DNA from: Cymbidium sinense
Lineage: Eukaryota; Streptophyta; Magnoliopsida; Asparagales; Orchidaceae
DNA: 64,000 nt
Reading direction: 5' to 3'
Assembly: GCA_021442155.1 (NCBI GenBank)
Contig: CM038221.1
Location: 41,425,648-41,489,647, forward strand
Position numbers and translations under genes: made by a program. Below the pieces are notes generated by a model. That model was given only the letters and a program-made list of their open reading frames with translations, was not told the origin of the DNA and did no database searches. Positions 1 to 12,350 of the stretch are shown one piece after another. Every line of letters begins with the position of its first letter. Position 1 is the stretch's first letter.

Positions 1-2473
1 CATTGATATAGATATTATTTTTTTTAGAATTTTTCCTCTCCATCAAAACTTATTTTAATGTGCATTATAATAGTCAAATCATGAAAGAAAATAACAACAA
101 TGTAAAGTTTAAGTAAATATAAAAAGGTCTATATTAGATCAAAATTATTATAGAGCCATTACCTTGAATTTATTGATGAGTGATGAGACTGAATAAAAGT
201 GGGAGATTTTACTATGTATAGATCTATCCACATTTAAAAGTATTTTATTCTTACACAAAACTATCCAATTCTATGAAGGGGTTTGATGAGATAAGAAACT
301 ATGTATTGTCTTCTAACATTATGTTTTTTGTATAATTCTTATTTTCAAATTCTCCTTTACGATCACTTCTAAAATTTAAAATAAAATATTTTTTCTTCTG
401 TTAAACTCACTCAACTAACTTAAAATTTTGATTAAAAGCATAACTCTTAGTAGCTAGGACTAGATCATAGTGTATCTAATATGATCTTCTATAGTAATAA
501 AGTATTATTTCTTAGCACTAAAAGTGTTAATGAGTTTAAACAAATATATATAAAGCATTTTAAGATGTCTAGAAGTTTTTATTATGGTTTAGAATAAAAA
601 AAGCAATAATTTGTTTATATAGTTAGCAAGCATCACATAAATGATTCAACATAAAAATTTAAGTTTGGAAATAATTGCAAGGTATTGCTTTGGTATCCTT
701 TTGTGTGTGCATATGCCTTCTATGTCATAAATATGGGCCATAACAAGTTGATTTTAAAAGTTTGAAAAAGTTTTTCTCAATGTTATCACTATTTAATAAA
801 TAATTCCTATTTTGCATCTTAAAAGCATAACATTTTTATTTAGTTTTATTATATAATATGAAAAAGAATAGTTAATATAATAACCCTTAATACACAATCG
901 GTTGATGCCAAAAAACTATGATGTGAACCAATAACTAACATAACATTTTCCATAGTGGTAAAATTCTTTTTAATGGCATCAATATATATAATCCATGTTT
1001 GGTGTCAAAACAAATGAGAAATACCTTGCATTCTTTAGTTCCACCATTTTGAACTTTGAATGATTTCCTTATCATGCACCTTGTAATCAACAGGTCCTAA
1101 AATAATGACATACCTATCCAAAAAATATATAAATAAATTTTGATTTTTTTTGTACAAAAAATGAATATAAATCCATTAGTACTAAGTCTATTAGATGAAA
1201 TCAATGCATTATAAAAATATGTGCTATTCAATATTTAAACATAACTTGACTAAGTATTTAATATACCTTTGTAACTTCTTGAACATGGATAAATATACCA
1301 CAAATTTGCATTTAGAATTTATTTATTTTATTTAACTTTGGTAATATGAGGAGTGTGCAAGGTTTACCATGCATCTTATCATTTATTATTAAAGTTATGT
1401 ATTTCTTGGATATCACGTTAAAATTTAAATTTTTTTTTGTAACATTTCAAATTTTACTTTCAATAGTATATTTTTTCAACTATTACATAAAATGAATTTT
1501 AAAATCATGTTATAAGACAATCTTATTATAATCATTCATCATATCTTAAAAACAGATAAAATTTAGTAGGATCTTTCATGATAAATTTTTACTTCATGAT
1601 CTAATGAAAAGCATCAATCAACTTAAATAAAATCATCGATCAACTTAAATAAACTTGTAATTAACTTAAGCAATGAACATTCATTGACTACATCTTGATC
1701 ATCATTGACAAGATTTTTATTAAGTAGAATGCAAATGTTTGCCTCTTTTGTCTTTGATTCTGATGAGATTATTTACTCTTTTAATCTTCATAAGTGGTCT
1801 TGAGTTCCTTCTTCCTTTTCCTATGAGTTTACCTTTTCTTCTCCTTTCCAGCTTTACAAAAAATTTCACAATAAGTGATAAGACTTATATAATTCTAACA
1901 TGCATTTTCTTGCTCTCCTGGTCTCTAGCACCATAAGATCTAAATTTATCTTATTAAAATTGACTAAATTTTTTACCTTCAAGTATTTATTGTTGCTTGC
2001 TCATAAGAGTACTAAGTTTTTTTATATGTAATTAAATCAATTCTAACTTTTGCATGTTTTAAGTTGTTGTCCCATTTATCAAAAACTTACTCTTTATTAT
2101 AATCATCTTTCAATTTCTCCATGTATTTTTGATCTCTTTTTTTTTTTCCTAATACTAGCTCATGAGTTACAAATGAGACAAACAACATATTACTTGCCTA
2201 GCTTAATAAATCTTTAGCTTGGGTTATTAAAATTACTTTAAGGTACTACTCTTTTAAAAGCGCCTTAGAACCTTGCTTACCAATTCTTAGTTTACATATT
2301 CTTTGATAAAGATAGTAGACCATTGGTGACCTTCGTGAAGCATGTATCCTTTGCCAAAATGAACTATTCAACATTCGTCTTATTTCATACTCGTGTACAC
2401 ACAAGAATATTAATTTAAAATCCTCATTTGTTCCTTCATATTTGATGATATACTTGACTTGATTTTTTTTACA
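1..2473. other. AT-rich stretch without recognised gene
   Basis: No reading frame in this stretch resembles a protein family I know; frames are short and start in AT-rich low-complexity DNA. A minus-strand frame of about 80 codons near its right end runs a few bases into the neighbouring LTR, so it is not an intact gene. The sequence just before 2,474 continues after 6,065 and is the pre-insertion site of the LTR retrotransposon. Confidence 0.6.
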
Positions 2474-2478
2474 TATTC

Positions 2479-3510
2479 TGATATGACCCAAAATACTTAG
2501 AATAACAGGAGGATTAACTCAGTAATAATCAGTGACACAGAATATCCAATTATACATAAAATTACAGGATCACACTCATTGTAAACAGAGAAATTAACAA
2601 ACTACAAAGATACAAGACTTATAGGACATTACAGAACAAAAATAACAGTAGCATGGCTAAATCAAAAGAAGCATTCCAGAGCCCTCCTACAAGTAATACA
2701 CAGGAACAGAAGCAATTACAGAGAGCAGATAACAGAAATAATTGCCAGAAGAATAGAATATAGAAATCAAGAAGACAAGAAGAGTTCTTTACAGCTAAGA
2801 TAACAGATGTAACTACCTACACATCCAAAAAGCCAGAAAGCAAGAAAACATAAAGAAATCCTCCAAATGTAATAGAAATTAGTTATCAATGTAAAGAAAG
2901 TATAGATCTAGGCTAGAAAAAGACTATAAATAGAGTAAAGAAGACAAACAGTGAATGTAATGAATATTTCTAAAAAACAAAACTTCTCTTCCATCTACAT
3001 CTTCTTCTTCTCTTTCTTCCTCTAAGTTCTTCCCTTGCTTTTCTCACCGAAAACCTCCAGTTCTCCGACCAAGAAACCCAGGAAACCCTAAGGTTTCTCC
3101 TCCACTCCTCGCCTTTCCCTTTCTCTGGAGTGTTGACGGCTCGAACTGTCGAAAAGAGAAAACATAGATAAGGTTAAAGCAAGCTTCTCATGGAAGATTC
3201 ATCAGATGGCCAGAACCCAGCCATCGCAACAGCCATCAACGGCTCAAAGCCATTCCAAGGGAGCAGTTATCAAGACAACCAGATCAATCCCGCGGGAAGA
3301 AGATGCATGGATTCCATTATTGGCAGAAGGATCAGACGGCGCAATTTAAGGCTAATAAGGTAAATCCAATTGTTAGATCCAACGGCAAGGAGGAATACGG
3401 CACGATCTTATGGCTCAGGAGGCAGCCGTTGAACCAAATCCCTATTCCTTACTCAAGCCGGGTTCATTCCACTCAGATCGGTCCAATTAAACCCAAATCG
3501 GACCCTATCA
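2479..3510 (+). repeat. 5' LTR of the deletion-derivative retrotransposon
   Basis: It starts TGATATGACC and ends CCCTATCA, 1,032 bp. It matches 5,038-6,060 along its whole length with scattered substitutions and small indels. A TATA element (TATAAATA, 2,925-2,932) lies near the middle, followed by a pyrimidine-rich stretch (about 2,985-3,075), consistent with U3-R-U5 order. Short open frames near its right end exist in both LTRs and are probably not protein genes. Confidence 0.93.
2925..2932 (+). promoter_or_regulatory. TATA box in the 5' LTR
   Basis: TATAAATA within ACTATAAATAGAGTAAAG. The identical context recurs at the equivalent place in the 3' LTR (5,475-5,482). It is the best candidate for the core promoter driving the element; transcription itself cannot be seen from sequence. 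Confidence 0.6.
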
Positions 3511-3525
3511 TTGGTGCTCTCGTTG
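3511..3525 (+). other. candidate primer binding site
   Basis: The bases immediately after the 5' LTR read TTGGTGCTCTCGTTG. The TGG at position 2 fits pairing with a tRNA 3' CCA end, as expected for a primer binding site. It is not the common initiator-Met site (TGGTATCAGAGC). Which tRNA would prime was not determined. Confidence 0.5.
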
Positions 3526-3762
3526 TTTACTACAACCAGCAATGGCAGAAGGAACAAGACACACAACCAAGATATTAGAAGAATGTGTGACAAGACTCAA
3601 TAAAACAGAATAGCAATATCCTCAATAACTATGATCTTGAATGAAGTTTCAAGAAGATTAACTGGTATAGAAGAAAAATTGAAAAAAAAATTTCAGGAAC
3701 AGCAACAATCTCAATCCCTACAAAATTTTGTACTACAAACAGACCATATATACAACAGAACA

Positions 3763-4563
3763 ATAGACCTGTTAAGGTAGATATGTCAAGATTTAATGGA
3801 GAAAATCCTAGAGGCTCAGCAAATTCTTTCTTCCAAAACTTATCAAGAAAGTTTATTATAGCCTCAGTTTACATGGATGGACCTGCACTAAGCTGGTATC
3901 AATGGATGCACTTAAACAATCAATTGCATTCATGGACACGGTTTAAAGAACAGGTTATTCAGAGATTTGAGAGGAGAATTAACTAAGTTACAGCAGAAAA
4001 CTACAGTTCAAGAATTCTACAATTAATTTGAAGAATTAGCTAATCAAATTTCAGGTATTCCACCTGAATTTCTATAAAGTTGTTTTAAATCAGGGCTTAG
4101 ACAAGATATTAAGAGAGAAGTGAGAGCCTTACAGCCCAATTCTCTTCAGCAAGCTTTTCAATTAGCTAAGCTAATGGAAGATAGACTAGCTGATGAAATT
4201 TCAATGGCCAGAAATTACAGAGTCAACCAATCTCCAGCAGTAAAATAACCACAGATATATCAACCACCCCTACTACCTACTCTAACAAATACCACTCAAC
4301 ACAACACCAGTCACAATAAATAGCCAATATCAATTCAAAAGCTGACACTTACACAGTTGGAAGAAAGAAGAAAGAAAGGACTTTGCTTCAACTGTGATGA
4401 AAAATATCATAAAGGACATACCTGTCAGTCCAAATTGTTTGCTTTCATAATGGTCAATGATGACCAAGAGTATCAACTACAACAAGATACTCAACCAGAA
4501 AAATAATTTGTACAAGAAGAACTATCAGAAATAAGTTTCAATTCTCAACCATTCAATCCAGGC
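3763..4563 (+). pseudogene. retrotransposon gag with CCHC zinc knuckle, broken
   Basis: The frame starting near 3,783 (MSRFNGENPRG...) shows the Ty3/gypsy gag core: FFQNLSRKF, then GPALSWYQWM at about residues 35-44, then WTRFKEQVIQRF. After a frameshift near 3,985 the reading continues as EFYN*FEELANQISG and FKSGLRQDIKREVRAL to the zinc knuckle CFNCDEKYHKGHTC (about 4,384-4,425), which keeps the CX2CX4HX4C spacing. The product would form the particle that packages element RNA. Several in-frame stops (for example VK*PQIY and EK*FVQ) look like CAA or CAG turned into TAA or TAG, as expected from deamination of methylated cytosines. It cannot make full-length Gag as it stands. Confidence 0.88.
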
Positions 4564-4659
4564 TAAGAAAGACTATCTAAAGTATGCATAATTATCAACC
4601 TTCTAAATAGTTATAGCCACTTACATAGCTTATATTTTATTTTTAGATATAGCCTAACT

Positions 4660-4793
4660 ACATAGAATACCATAGGGCATAGTTGCAAGAAGAGATCCCA
4701 AATTTATAAGTAAATTTTGGGCACGACAATCTTACCATCCTCAAATAGATGGCCAAAGAAATTCTCATAGAATACGACTAACCGCCACATTGT
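4660..4793 (+). pseudogene. integrase fragment (rest of pol deleted)
   Basis: One frame reads IVARRDPKFISKFW and then RQSYHPQIDGQ. These are the conserved integrase stretches usually seen as SDRDPKFTSKFW and AYHPQTDGQ. In intact elements about 18 residues separate them; here they are nearly fused, so there is a second small deletion inside the fragment. Upstream, gag ends within about 100 bases, so protease, RT and RNase H are entirely missing. This identifies the element as a deletion derivative of a complete Ty3/gypsy element, rather than one that was always gag-only. Confidence 0.8.
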
Positions 4794-5023
4794 AATAAGG
4801 TGACACTACATTATAATTGTAATACAGAGGGATACAAAGGGGACGGATCTTCCATCTTCTTAGTAAGAACCATCAATCATTAGAACAAAGGACACTACTT
4901 CAATAAAACAAATCAAATTCTTTGTAGTTCGGGGTGGGAATACTATCCACAGGATTCTTAGGTATAAATTGAGGAATCTCAGAAGACAATTCATGATTGT
5001 GACCTTGTGAACAAGGTCAGTGT

Positions 5024-5037
5024 GGGGAGGGGAGTAA
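5024..5037 (+). other. polypurine tract
   Basis: GGGGAGGGGAGTAA lies directly against the first base of the 3' LTR (5,038). This is the expected place and composition for the plus-strand priming site of an LTR retrotransposon. Confidence 0.8.
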
Positions 5038-6060
5038 TGATATGACCTAAAATATTTAGAATAACAAGAGGATTAACTCAATAATAATCAGTGACACAGA
5101 ATACCCAATTACACAGGAAATTACAAGATCACACTCATTGTAAACAGAGAAATTAACAAACTATAAAGATACAAGACTTATAGGACATTACAGAACAAAA
5201 ATAACAGCAGCATGGCTAAATCAACAGAAGCATTCCAGAGCCCTCCTGCAAGTAATACACAGGAACAGAAGCAATTCTGAGAGAAGCAAATAACGCGGAA
5301 GAATAAAATACGTAAAATCAAGAAGATAAGAAGAGTTCTTGATAGCTAAGATAATAGATGTAACTACCTACATGTCCAGAAAGCCAGAAAGCAAGAAAAC
5401 ATAAAGAAATCCTCCAAATGTAACAGAAATTAGTTACCAATGTAAAGAAACATAGATCTATGCTAGACAGAGACTATAAATAGAGTAAAGAAGACAAACA
5501 GTGAATGTAATGAATATTTCTGAAAAAAAAAACTTCTCTTCCATCTGCATCTTCTTCTTCTCTTTCTTCCTCTGAGTTTTTCCCTTGCTTTTCTCGCCAG
5601 AAACCTCCAGTACTCCGACCAAGAAACCCAGGAAACCCTAGGGTTTCTCCTCCGCTCCCCTCCTTTCCCCTTATCTGGAGTGTCGATGACTCGAACTGTC
5701 GAAAAGAGAAAACACAAATAAGGTTAAAGCAAGCTTCTCATGGAAGATTCATCAGACGGCCAGAACCCAGCCACCGCAGCAGCCATCAACGGCTCAAAGC
5801 CATTCCAAGCGAGCAGTTATCAAGACGACCAGATCAATCCCATAGGAAGAAGATGCGTGGATTCCACTATTGGCAGAAGGATCAGACGGCGCAATTCAAC
5901 ACTAATAAGGTAAATCCAAGTGCTAGATCCAACAATAAGGAAGAATACGATGCGATCTTACGGCTCAAGAGCCAGCCGTTGAACCAAATCCCTATTCCTT
6001 ACTCAAGACGGGTTCATTCCACTCAGATCGGTCCAATTAAACTCAAACCGGACCCTATCA
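5038..6060 (+). repeat. 3' LTR of the deletion-derivative retrotransposon
   Basis: 1,023 bp, same termini as the 5' LTR and a TATAAATA at 5,475-5,482. Small length differences from the 5' LTR (9 bp net) and scattered substitutions show that some time has passed since insertion. Confidence 0.93.
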
Positions 6061-6065
6061 TATTC

Positions 6066-8585
6066 ATATAATGGAAACATTCAAGTAACGATTAGATTTT
6101 AATACACCATATAAACTTGTTAGAGTTGTCATTGTTTTGATTTAAAGGATGTCCATTTTGAAATAGGTTCCTCAACTTCTTTCATGTCTTAACTAATTTA
6201 GTTAATATTTTATAGCCAATCAAAATAGGCTTTCCAATACATACATCATAACATTTTATATGAAGAATCAAATAAATTTATATGATCAAAAGATATAGAA
6301 TAAAGAAGTAGTAGTCAATGGTTGACTTCTCTTCTAAAAATGCACCATTTAAACTAGCATGTGAAAAAGTGCATAGGCCTACTCTTAAATCTTAAGCCAA
6401 AGAAAAACTTGGTGCTTTAATAACAGTTAATGGCTATGATGCAACCCAAAAAGAGAAAGTGCAATTGATTTTCAAACACTTTTACCAAAATACAAATCAA
6501 ACAATGCATCTAAAATAAAAATAATCACATCATAAATAATGTAACTATAAGACATACAATAATATACACTAATTTTTATGTAGTTCTATCAAACTAGCCT
6601 ATGACCATGTCAAAGCATCTTCTACTTTATGATTTCACCAACCCAAATTACTCCTTCACTCATAAGCTAATAGAGAAACCGATACCATCTTTTTCCCTTT
6701 AAGGACATTGATTCTAAGCACAATCACTTCTTTAAGTCTATCTTTTCAAGAACAAAATGAACAATATAAAAAAAGGAACATCTTACATAAAGTTCATTTG
6801 ATGACATGTACCATGAAAAAAAATGAATGCATTTTAATCATCGAATCTCAAGCTCTCCTCAAAGATTTTTGATGGAATGAACTTAGGGAAGAGAATATTG
6901 CACCAAAGAGTTTTGGTGATTTTTCAGTATTTAATAAGTTCTACAAGGATGAAGTAAATAAAGGTATAAGATAGGTCAATAATTCAACATGAAGAAAAAT
7001 GGTATGAAAAAGAAATTTAGAAAATCAATCAATTTTGAGCAACTTAGTTAATTAGTTATAAACTAACTAATCACTTTGTTGAGGATCTCAAAATGTTTAA
7101 TGATAGCCCTCAAACTTTATCCCATGCAAGCCATATTGGCTACTTAAACAAAATTTCAAAACAAAATTTGTAGAGTCCCGACCAATATTGTAATGAATTT
7201 TTGAAATATTTTTAAGGAACTCATTGAAACATTTTTTTGTCTATATTATTTCATTTATTTATAGTATAACATATATCTAGAATGTTTAGTATTTCATATT
7301 TATTTTATAGAATTTAAAGAATTTTTTTTTATATTTTACAAGTTACACTTCTTTTTACTACCATTACTTTGGTTGGTTTGAGACAATTGTAGCTGAAACT
7401 CAGTTTTGAAACTATTTTAGAGGATGTTGTTGTATAAAAACAACTCTTATTGAAGCTATGTGTCATTTGAAAAATAGCTGTGAACTTGCTATGTTGCAAG
7501 TGTCAATTAAAAAATGATAAAAAATACCTTCTTATTTGTCTTTTAATTATAAATAATATTTTTATTTTTATAAAACTATTCCTTTTTTGTATTTATAAAA
7601 ATAAATAACTTATTTTAAATGTAAAATAATTTTTTCTTAAGTTTGATTCAATAAATGTTTGGAGAATAACAAAAATAAATTCTTTAATAATCATACATAG
7701 CAAAAAGTTCATATCTTATAGCAAGAGTTCATCATACTGTATTTAATAACATGGATATAAAAACTACAATTACAATAAGTATTGCAAACATAATATTAAG
7801 TTTGGTCTTCAAATGGTTAAATATTTTGAAAGCCTTTCTCTTTAACATTGCTCTTCACATATGCTCGCTATCCAAAGTTGTCGCATATTCGTCAGGCCAT
7901 ATAAAAAATTTGTAGGAATTTTGTATCCAATTTTTAAAACTAATGTGGCATGACAAGCAACACCACAACAAATGGAGGAAGGAGTGCTTCAGGATATTCC
8001 ACACACTAAAGTGGAAGAGGTGTGAGAAATTTTACTTACCGAAGTCGAACGATGTTAAAGATCACCAAATCCTTTGGATGATTGCCACCAAGCTCCATCT
8101 TAAGAGTTTTCACTCCAAAAATTTCACACAAAACTAGTCTAAAAGTCTCTATTAAGTTTGAATAAGAGTTTATATAAACACAATACTCTAAGGGATGTGT
8201 CCCTTAGGAGAAAACTACTGAAAAATTGTCATTACTCAGAACCCGTCGTCTCGCAACACTGAGACACCATAGGCTAGTGCCTGGCACCAACTTCTTTGTC
8301 CAAACACTCTATAAGAAATCAGCTGTAACGCTGTGCGGCGAAAAGGCTAGTGCTGGGCGCTATACTATTAATGCACTTTTGACATTTTAACACTAAATGA
8401 TCTTAATTGCAACTCTCATACAATACTTAATCATGATTAAATATATCCTCTACTACATAATATAACACATGAGATATAATATATAAAATACCACAACACA
8501 TAGAACACAATATAAGTCGCTGGCTTTGGTTTCTAGATTGAGATTTTATAACGGGCTAAATTCTCTTTTGATGTGCTACATTAAT
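6066..8585. other. AT-rich intergenic DNA, no recognised gene
   Basis: No reading frame here could be assigned. A short GC-richer patch at about 8,230-8,360 contains two copies of AGGCTAGTGC followed by TGG (near 8,271 and 8,345), a small local repeat of unknown meaning. The LTR expected downstream of the minus-strand chromovirus should fall in 7-8.6 kb, but I could not define its ends. Confidence 0.5.
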
Positions 8586-8599
8586 TCCCTTGGACTATT

Positions 8600-8740
8600 C
8601 ATAACTCTTCCCAAAGAGTTGGAATTTTGGAGGCCTTCCAAAAGTTGTGGGGCAGGTCATTGTAGCTCATCTAAGTCAAGTACCCTCACTTGGGGGTTTG
8701 TCTCCTCACCTGATTAGGAACTTCTGAATAATGTTATCAT
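8600..8740 (-). pseudogene. chromodomain at the end of the chromovirus integrase
   Basis: The minus-strand frame reads FLIR*GDKPPSEGT*LR, which lines up with the conserved chromodomain core (LV-W-G-P-SE-TW). Both tryptophan positions are TGA, readily explained by TGG to TGA transitions. Family knowledge: this domain steers chromovirus integration to particular chromatin. It follows a degenerate integrase C-terminus (NFPSYVY-like, 8.9 kb), which is its expected place. Confidence 0.6.
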
Positions 8741-9059
8741 CTTATGGTGCTTCAACTAAGAAGTTATCATCTACTTCAAAAAATGTTGACTTGATTGGTG
8801 CCTACAAATGATTTATATCTCCTCTTGTAAAAGTAATATCTTGCAAATTTGGAGTTTAGGTAAGTCCTTTAAAAGATATTAGACCTTCTATATTGATAAC
8901 ACAATTAATAAACATATGAGGGGAAATTCAAGAATATATGCATTAATATCAAGTTTTCTAATAATTTTGAATGACCCACAAGCTCTCACTTGTAACATTT
9001 TATATTTAGTGAAAGGAAATCTCTCAAGATGGACTCCTATCAATACATAATAATCAATC

Positions 9060-9870
9060 TCATATTCATTGAAAATTTTATTTTTTTGTTCTTTTATTTG
9101 ACAGACTTAATATTTTGTATTTTTAGTTGTTTTTTTATGTCTTCATGAAGACTATAAAAATCACATGCAAATGTATATACTTAATCAAAAAATATAGGAG
9201 TAGGTGTGCTAATTGGGTCAATAGGCATCTTAGAATTATATCTATAAACTAATTCAAAAGGTGTATTGTGGGTTGACCTGAAAAAAAAAATACTATTGTG
9301 GAGAAATTCAGATGTAGATAAAATTAAATCCCAATTTTATATATTCTTCCCAACAAAACATCTCAATAAATTTCTTAAAGTCCTATCGACAACTTCTATT
9401 TGCCCATCAGTCTGAAGATGAAATATACATGAGAACTTCAATTATGTTCCTACCAATTTCCATAGAGTTTTTCAAAAATATGATACAAATTTAACATCTC
9501 TATTAGAAACTATAATGGATGGTACTCTATGTAGTCATATAATTTATCTAAATAATAACATTATTATATAAAATGTATCATTTTATTTTGAATAAGATAA
9601 GAAATGTGCCATTTTAGAAAATATATCCATCACTATAAAAATACTATCATGTCCATGAGGCGTTCTAGGTAAACCTAACATGAAGTCCATTAATAGGTCT
9701 TTCCATGATTGAGAAAGAATATTTAATAATGTGTAATGACCTACCTTTTGCCTAGTAGTTTTAGCTTTATGATAAGTGTAACACTGGACTACGACACGTT
9801 CAACATTCCTTGGACGGTTAGTAAAATCTTTGTTCAATGAGTTCTTCCATTTTTGATTTACCAAAATGTC
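9060..9870 (-). pseudogene. integrase of the chromovirus, broken
   Basis: Minus strand. A 93-codon frame (9,864-9,583) carries the end of the zinc-binding region (VVVQCYTYHKAK, the second cysteine of CX2C lost) and the catalytic core start, DFMLGLPRTPHGHDSIF followed by VMDIFSKMAHF with the first catalytic aspartate. After a stop, further frames give VSNRDVKFVSYF and HLQTDGQIEVV (second core block) and then FELVYRYNSKMPIDPI. The product would insert element DNA into the host. It is broken by several stops. Confidence 0.85.
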
Positions 9871-10353
9871 TAGCTATACCACCTAAATGAAGCTCAGAGA
9901 AAACAAAGTCTCTCATGGATGTTCTAGGATTACATAATCTATTACCTTTATAAAGATATTCATCAATGATATCAAAAGGATTATGAAATGTCAGGGTTTG
10001 GACTCGTGTTTTAGATAAATTAAATGAAAATAAAAAAACTTAATAATATTCTCTTAAAGTATTAAATCAAGAGATTTGAAATTCTAAAGACAAAATGACT
10101 AGAGATACCCTAGATAAAACATCTGCTATCTTATTTTTTACTCTAAGATTGTGTTTAAGTAATTTTTTTGAAGATATTCAATCCACTTAGCATGTCTAAA
10201 GTTCAACTTCTTTTGAGAGTTGATAATTTTTTGAGCTTGATGATCCGTATTCAAAATAGACTCCTTATGTAATAGATAATATATCCGTTCTAAGAGTTTG
10301 AAAGATCAAATAAAATTCTCGATCATACGTAGAGTATTTGTGCTTAATGTCAT

Positions 10354-11200
10354 TTAACTTTCACTGAAGAAAGTAACATGGTGGTTTTTTTTACTTAATA
10401 TTCCACCAATTCTGACACTTGAAGCATCACAAGTTACTTCACATATTTTACTAAAATTAGGGAGTTTTAATACTAGTGAAGAAGTCATAAGAATTTTGAT
10501 TTTTCTTATGGTCTTTTCAGCATTTGTAGTCCAAGCAAATTTATCTTTCTTCAAGATGTCAATGATAGAAGTAATAATGGAACTAAAGTCTCTAATGAAC
10601 CTCTTATAAAAGATGGCTAATTCTTGGAAGCTTCTAACATCAATAAAAGATTTTGGAGTAGGCTAGTTTGAAATAATTAAAATTATTGTAGAGTTTGCTT
10701 CTTTTAGTCAATCAACAAATATAATGAAACCTAAAAAGATGACTCCATATTGACAAAAAATATTTCTTAAGATTTATATGTAATTTCATTGCTCTTAATT
10801 TTTATAAAATCATTCTTAAGTGATGTTGATGTGACTTCTCATTTATGCTTTAGATAAGAATGTCGTAAAAATAAGCTACAAGAAAATAATCAATAAAAAG
10901 CTTTAGTATAATATTCATCAGTCTCATGAATGTACTAGGTGCATTTGAAAGAACAAAGAACATGACTAACCATCATAAAGACCATTGAGAGTTTTGAACG
11001 TCATTTTTCATTCATCACATAATCTAATTCTTATTTGATGGTATCCACTTTTCAAGTCAATTTTGGAGAATAAAGATGAACCTGAAATAAGATCCAACAT
11101 GTCATCCAACCTAAGTATAGAAAATCTATATTTTATTATGAGTTTATTTACTGCTCTACTATCAACACACATTATTCAAGTTTCCATCTTTCTTAGGGGT
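10354..11200 (-). pseudogene. reverse transcriptase and RNase H of the chromovirus, broken
   Basis: The frame at about 11,075 reads [14 protein letters not shown], the RT finger/palm motif of Ty3/gypsy elements. Near 10,880 the catalytic box reads YFYDIL instead of YFDDIL, so one catalytic aspartate is gone. The frame at 10,554-10,354 reads FAWTTNAEKTIRKIK, then EVTCDASSVRIGGIL, the start of RNase H with its DAS motif. Stops and frameshifts separate the pieces. Confidence 0.85.
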
Positions 11201-11849
11201 TAGAAGGGTTGGTACAACACAAAGACTAATACTTTCTTGAATAATACACTTCCTTAAGAGTTTATCTACTTATCATTTTAATTCTGGATGTTTGGTTGCA
11301 TCCTATAATGTGGTAAATTAAGTATATGTGATCTAGAATCAAATCTATATCATGTTGTATATCTCTTATAAGTTGTAATCCATTGGGCAAATCATCATGC
11401 GTCAAATAAATAAATTTAGATAATAAATCTTAGATCACAACAGCTTTGTGGTAATCCTTGTTATCAATGAAAATTTTTGAAGGTACAAAATAAGTAGAGA
11501 AGTTGGATTAGTGAACTCTTTAACAAAGTGTCTAAACTTTAAAGTTGGGATTTGAATTTCAAGAGATTCATATATATCAAAATATAAATTAGAACTATCA
11601 TTCCTATCGCTGGATGGTGATATCACAATTAATTAAAGTTTCAACTTTTTTTTTATTGGGTTTGGGTTGTAATTTAGAATTGGGTTTATATGGAGGTATA
11701 GGAACAATTCTATGTGGGGGTATAATTGGCCTCTTTTTAGTGGGTTTTATGGAAAACAGCTTCATGGTTTTTTTAAAGTATTTGAATACCTAAGTATTTT
11801 CATGGCCATAATAAATTATATTTAAATCATAAAGCTAAGGTCTCCCTAG

Positions 11850-12080
11850 TAGTATATGTGTGATTTTCATTGGAAGAATATCACACTAGATTTGATCCAC
11901 ATAGCTAATTATCATAATAGGAACAAGAAATCTATTTATGAAAGGTAGGGATGTATGATTCCTCCAACTGACATGAAATGGTTTTGGATGTGGTTCTATC
12001 ATAAGGTTGGCTCTAGTGATAATATGGGTTGATACGATATTCATAGCACTACCTCTATTTATTACTAGATTACACATCTC
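11850..12080 (-). pseudogene. aspartic protease region of the chromovirus, broken
   Basis: The frame at 12,077-11,886 reads CNLVINRGSAMNIVS, then EPHPKPFHVSW and VPIMIISYVDQIWCD. In relatives the first block is CNLVID-GS with the catalytic Asp-Ser/Gly-Gly-Ser; here the Asp has become Asn-Arg. Linker and strand motifs (EPHPKPF, YVDQIWCDILPM, THIL) are well preserved, so the assignment is firm and the enzyme is dead. Confidence 0.8.
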
Positions 12081-12284
12081 TTTTTACATAAGATATACAT
12101 TAAGAAGATATTTTCCTCTTCCAGTCCTCTTCTTTCCTAAAAACAGTCATACACCTCATAATTAACATTAAATTATCTCCATTAAGGTCTACTTCTTCAT
12201 AAGATAAAGTGTATCATCATATATCTCTTTTATATCCTCTCATTCTTCTAAATCTTTCAATTCATCTAAGAACATGAATTTGAC

Positions 12285-12350
12285 TCTACACTGATTCTAC
12301 AAATGCCCCTTCCTATGAAATTTAAAGCAGACTATCTCTCTCACTTTTTT
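12285..12350 (-). pseudogene. gag zinc knuckle of the chromovirus, broken
   Basis: The minus strand reads VCFKFHRKGHL*NQC. This is a CX2CX4HX4C knuckle with the second cysteine changed to phenylalanine and a stop inside. It lies upstream of the protease in the right order. The rest of gag, expected at higher coordinates, is replaced by the inverted-repeat arm from about 12,400. Confidence 0.65.

Larger units (their letters stand above)
2474..6065 (+). mobile_element. LTR retrotransposon with gag and a deleted pol, TSD TATTC
   Basis: Two direct repeats of about 1.03 kb (2,479-3,510 and 5,038-6,060) both begin TGATATGACC and end CCCTATCA, giving the short inverted termini TGATA/TATCA typical of LTRs. 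The five bases TATTC occur directly before the first (2,474-2,478) and directly after the second (6,061-6,065) and are a perfect target-site duplication. A purine tract abuts the second LTR. The 1.5-kb interior encodes a Ty3/gypsy-type gag with a zinc knuckle on the + strand and then only an integrase scrap; protease, RT and RNase H are missing. The element is therefore a non-autonomous deletion derivative. Matching LTR ends and an intact duplication show it moved as a unit, but the frame-breaking stops in gag show it is not young. Confidence 0.93.

Noticed and set aside
3303..3578. 91-codon plus frame MHGFHYWQKDQ..., with a shorter sibling at 5,853-6,071
   Set aside because: Both lie in equivalent places of the two LTRs; the longer one only runs on because it crosses into the interior. 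No family motif.
2474..6065. Interpretation as an original gag-only (TR-GAG) element
   Set aside because: The integrase motifs DPKFISKFW and YHPQIDGQ in the interior show it descends from a full Ty3/gypsy element by deletion.
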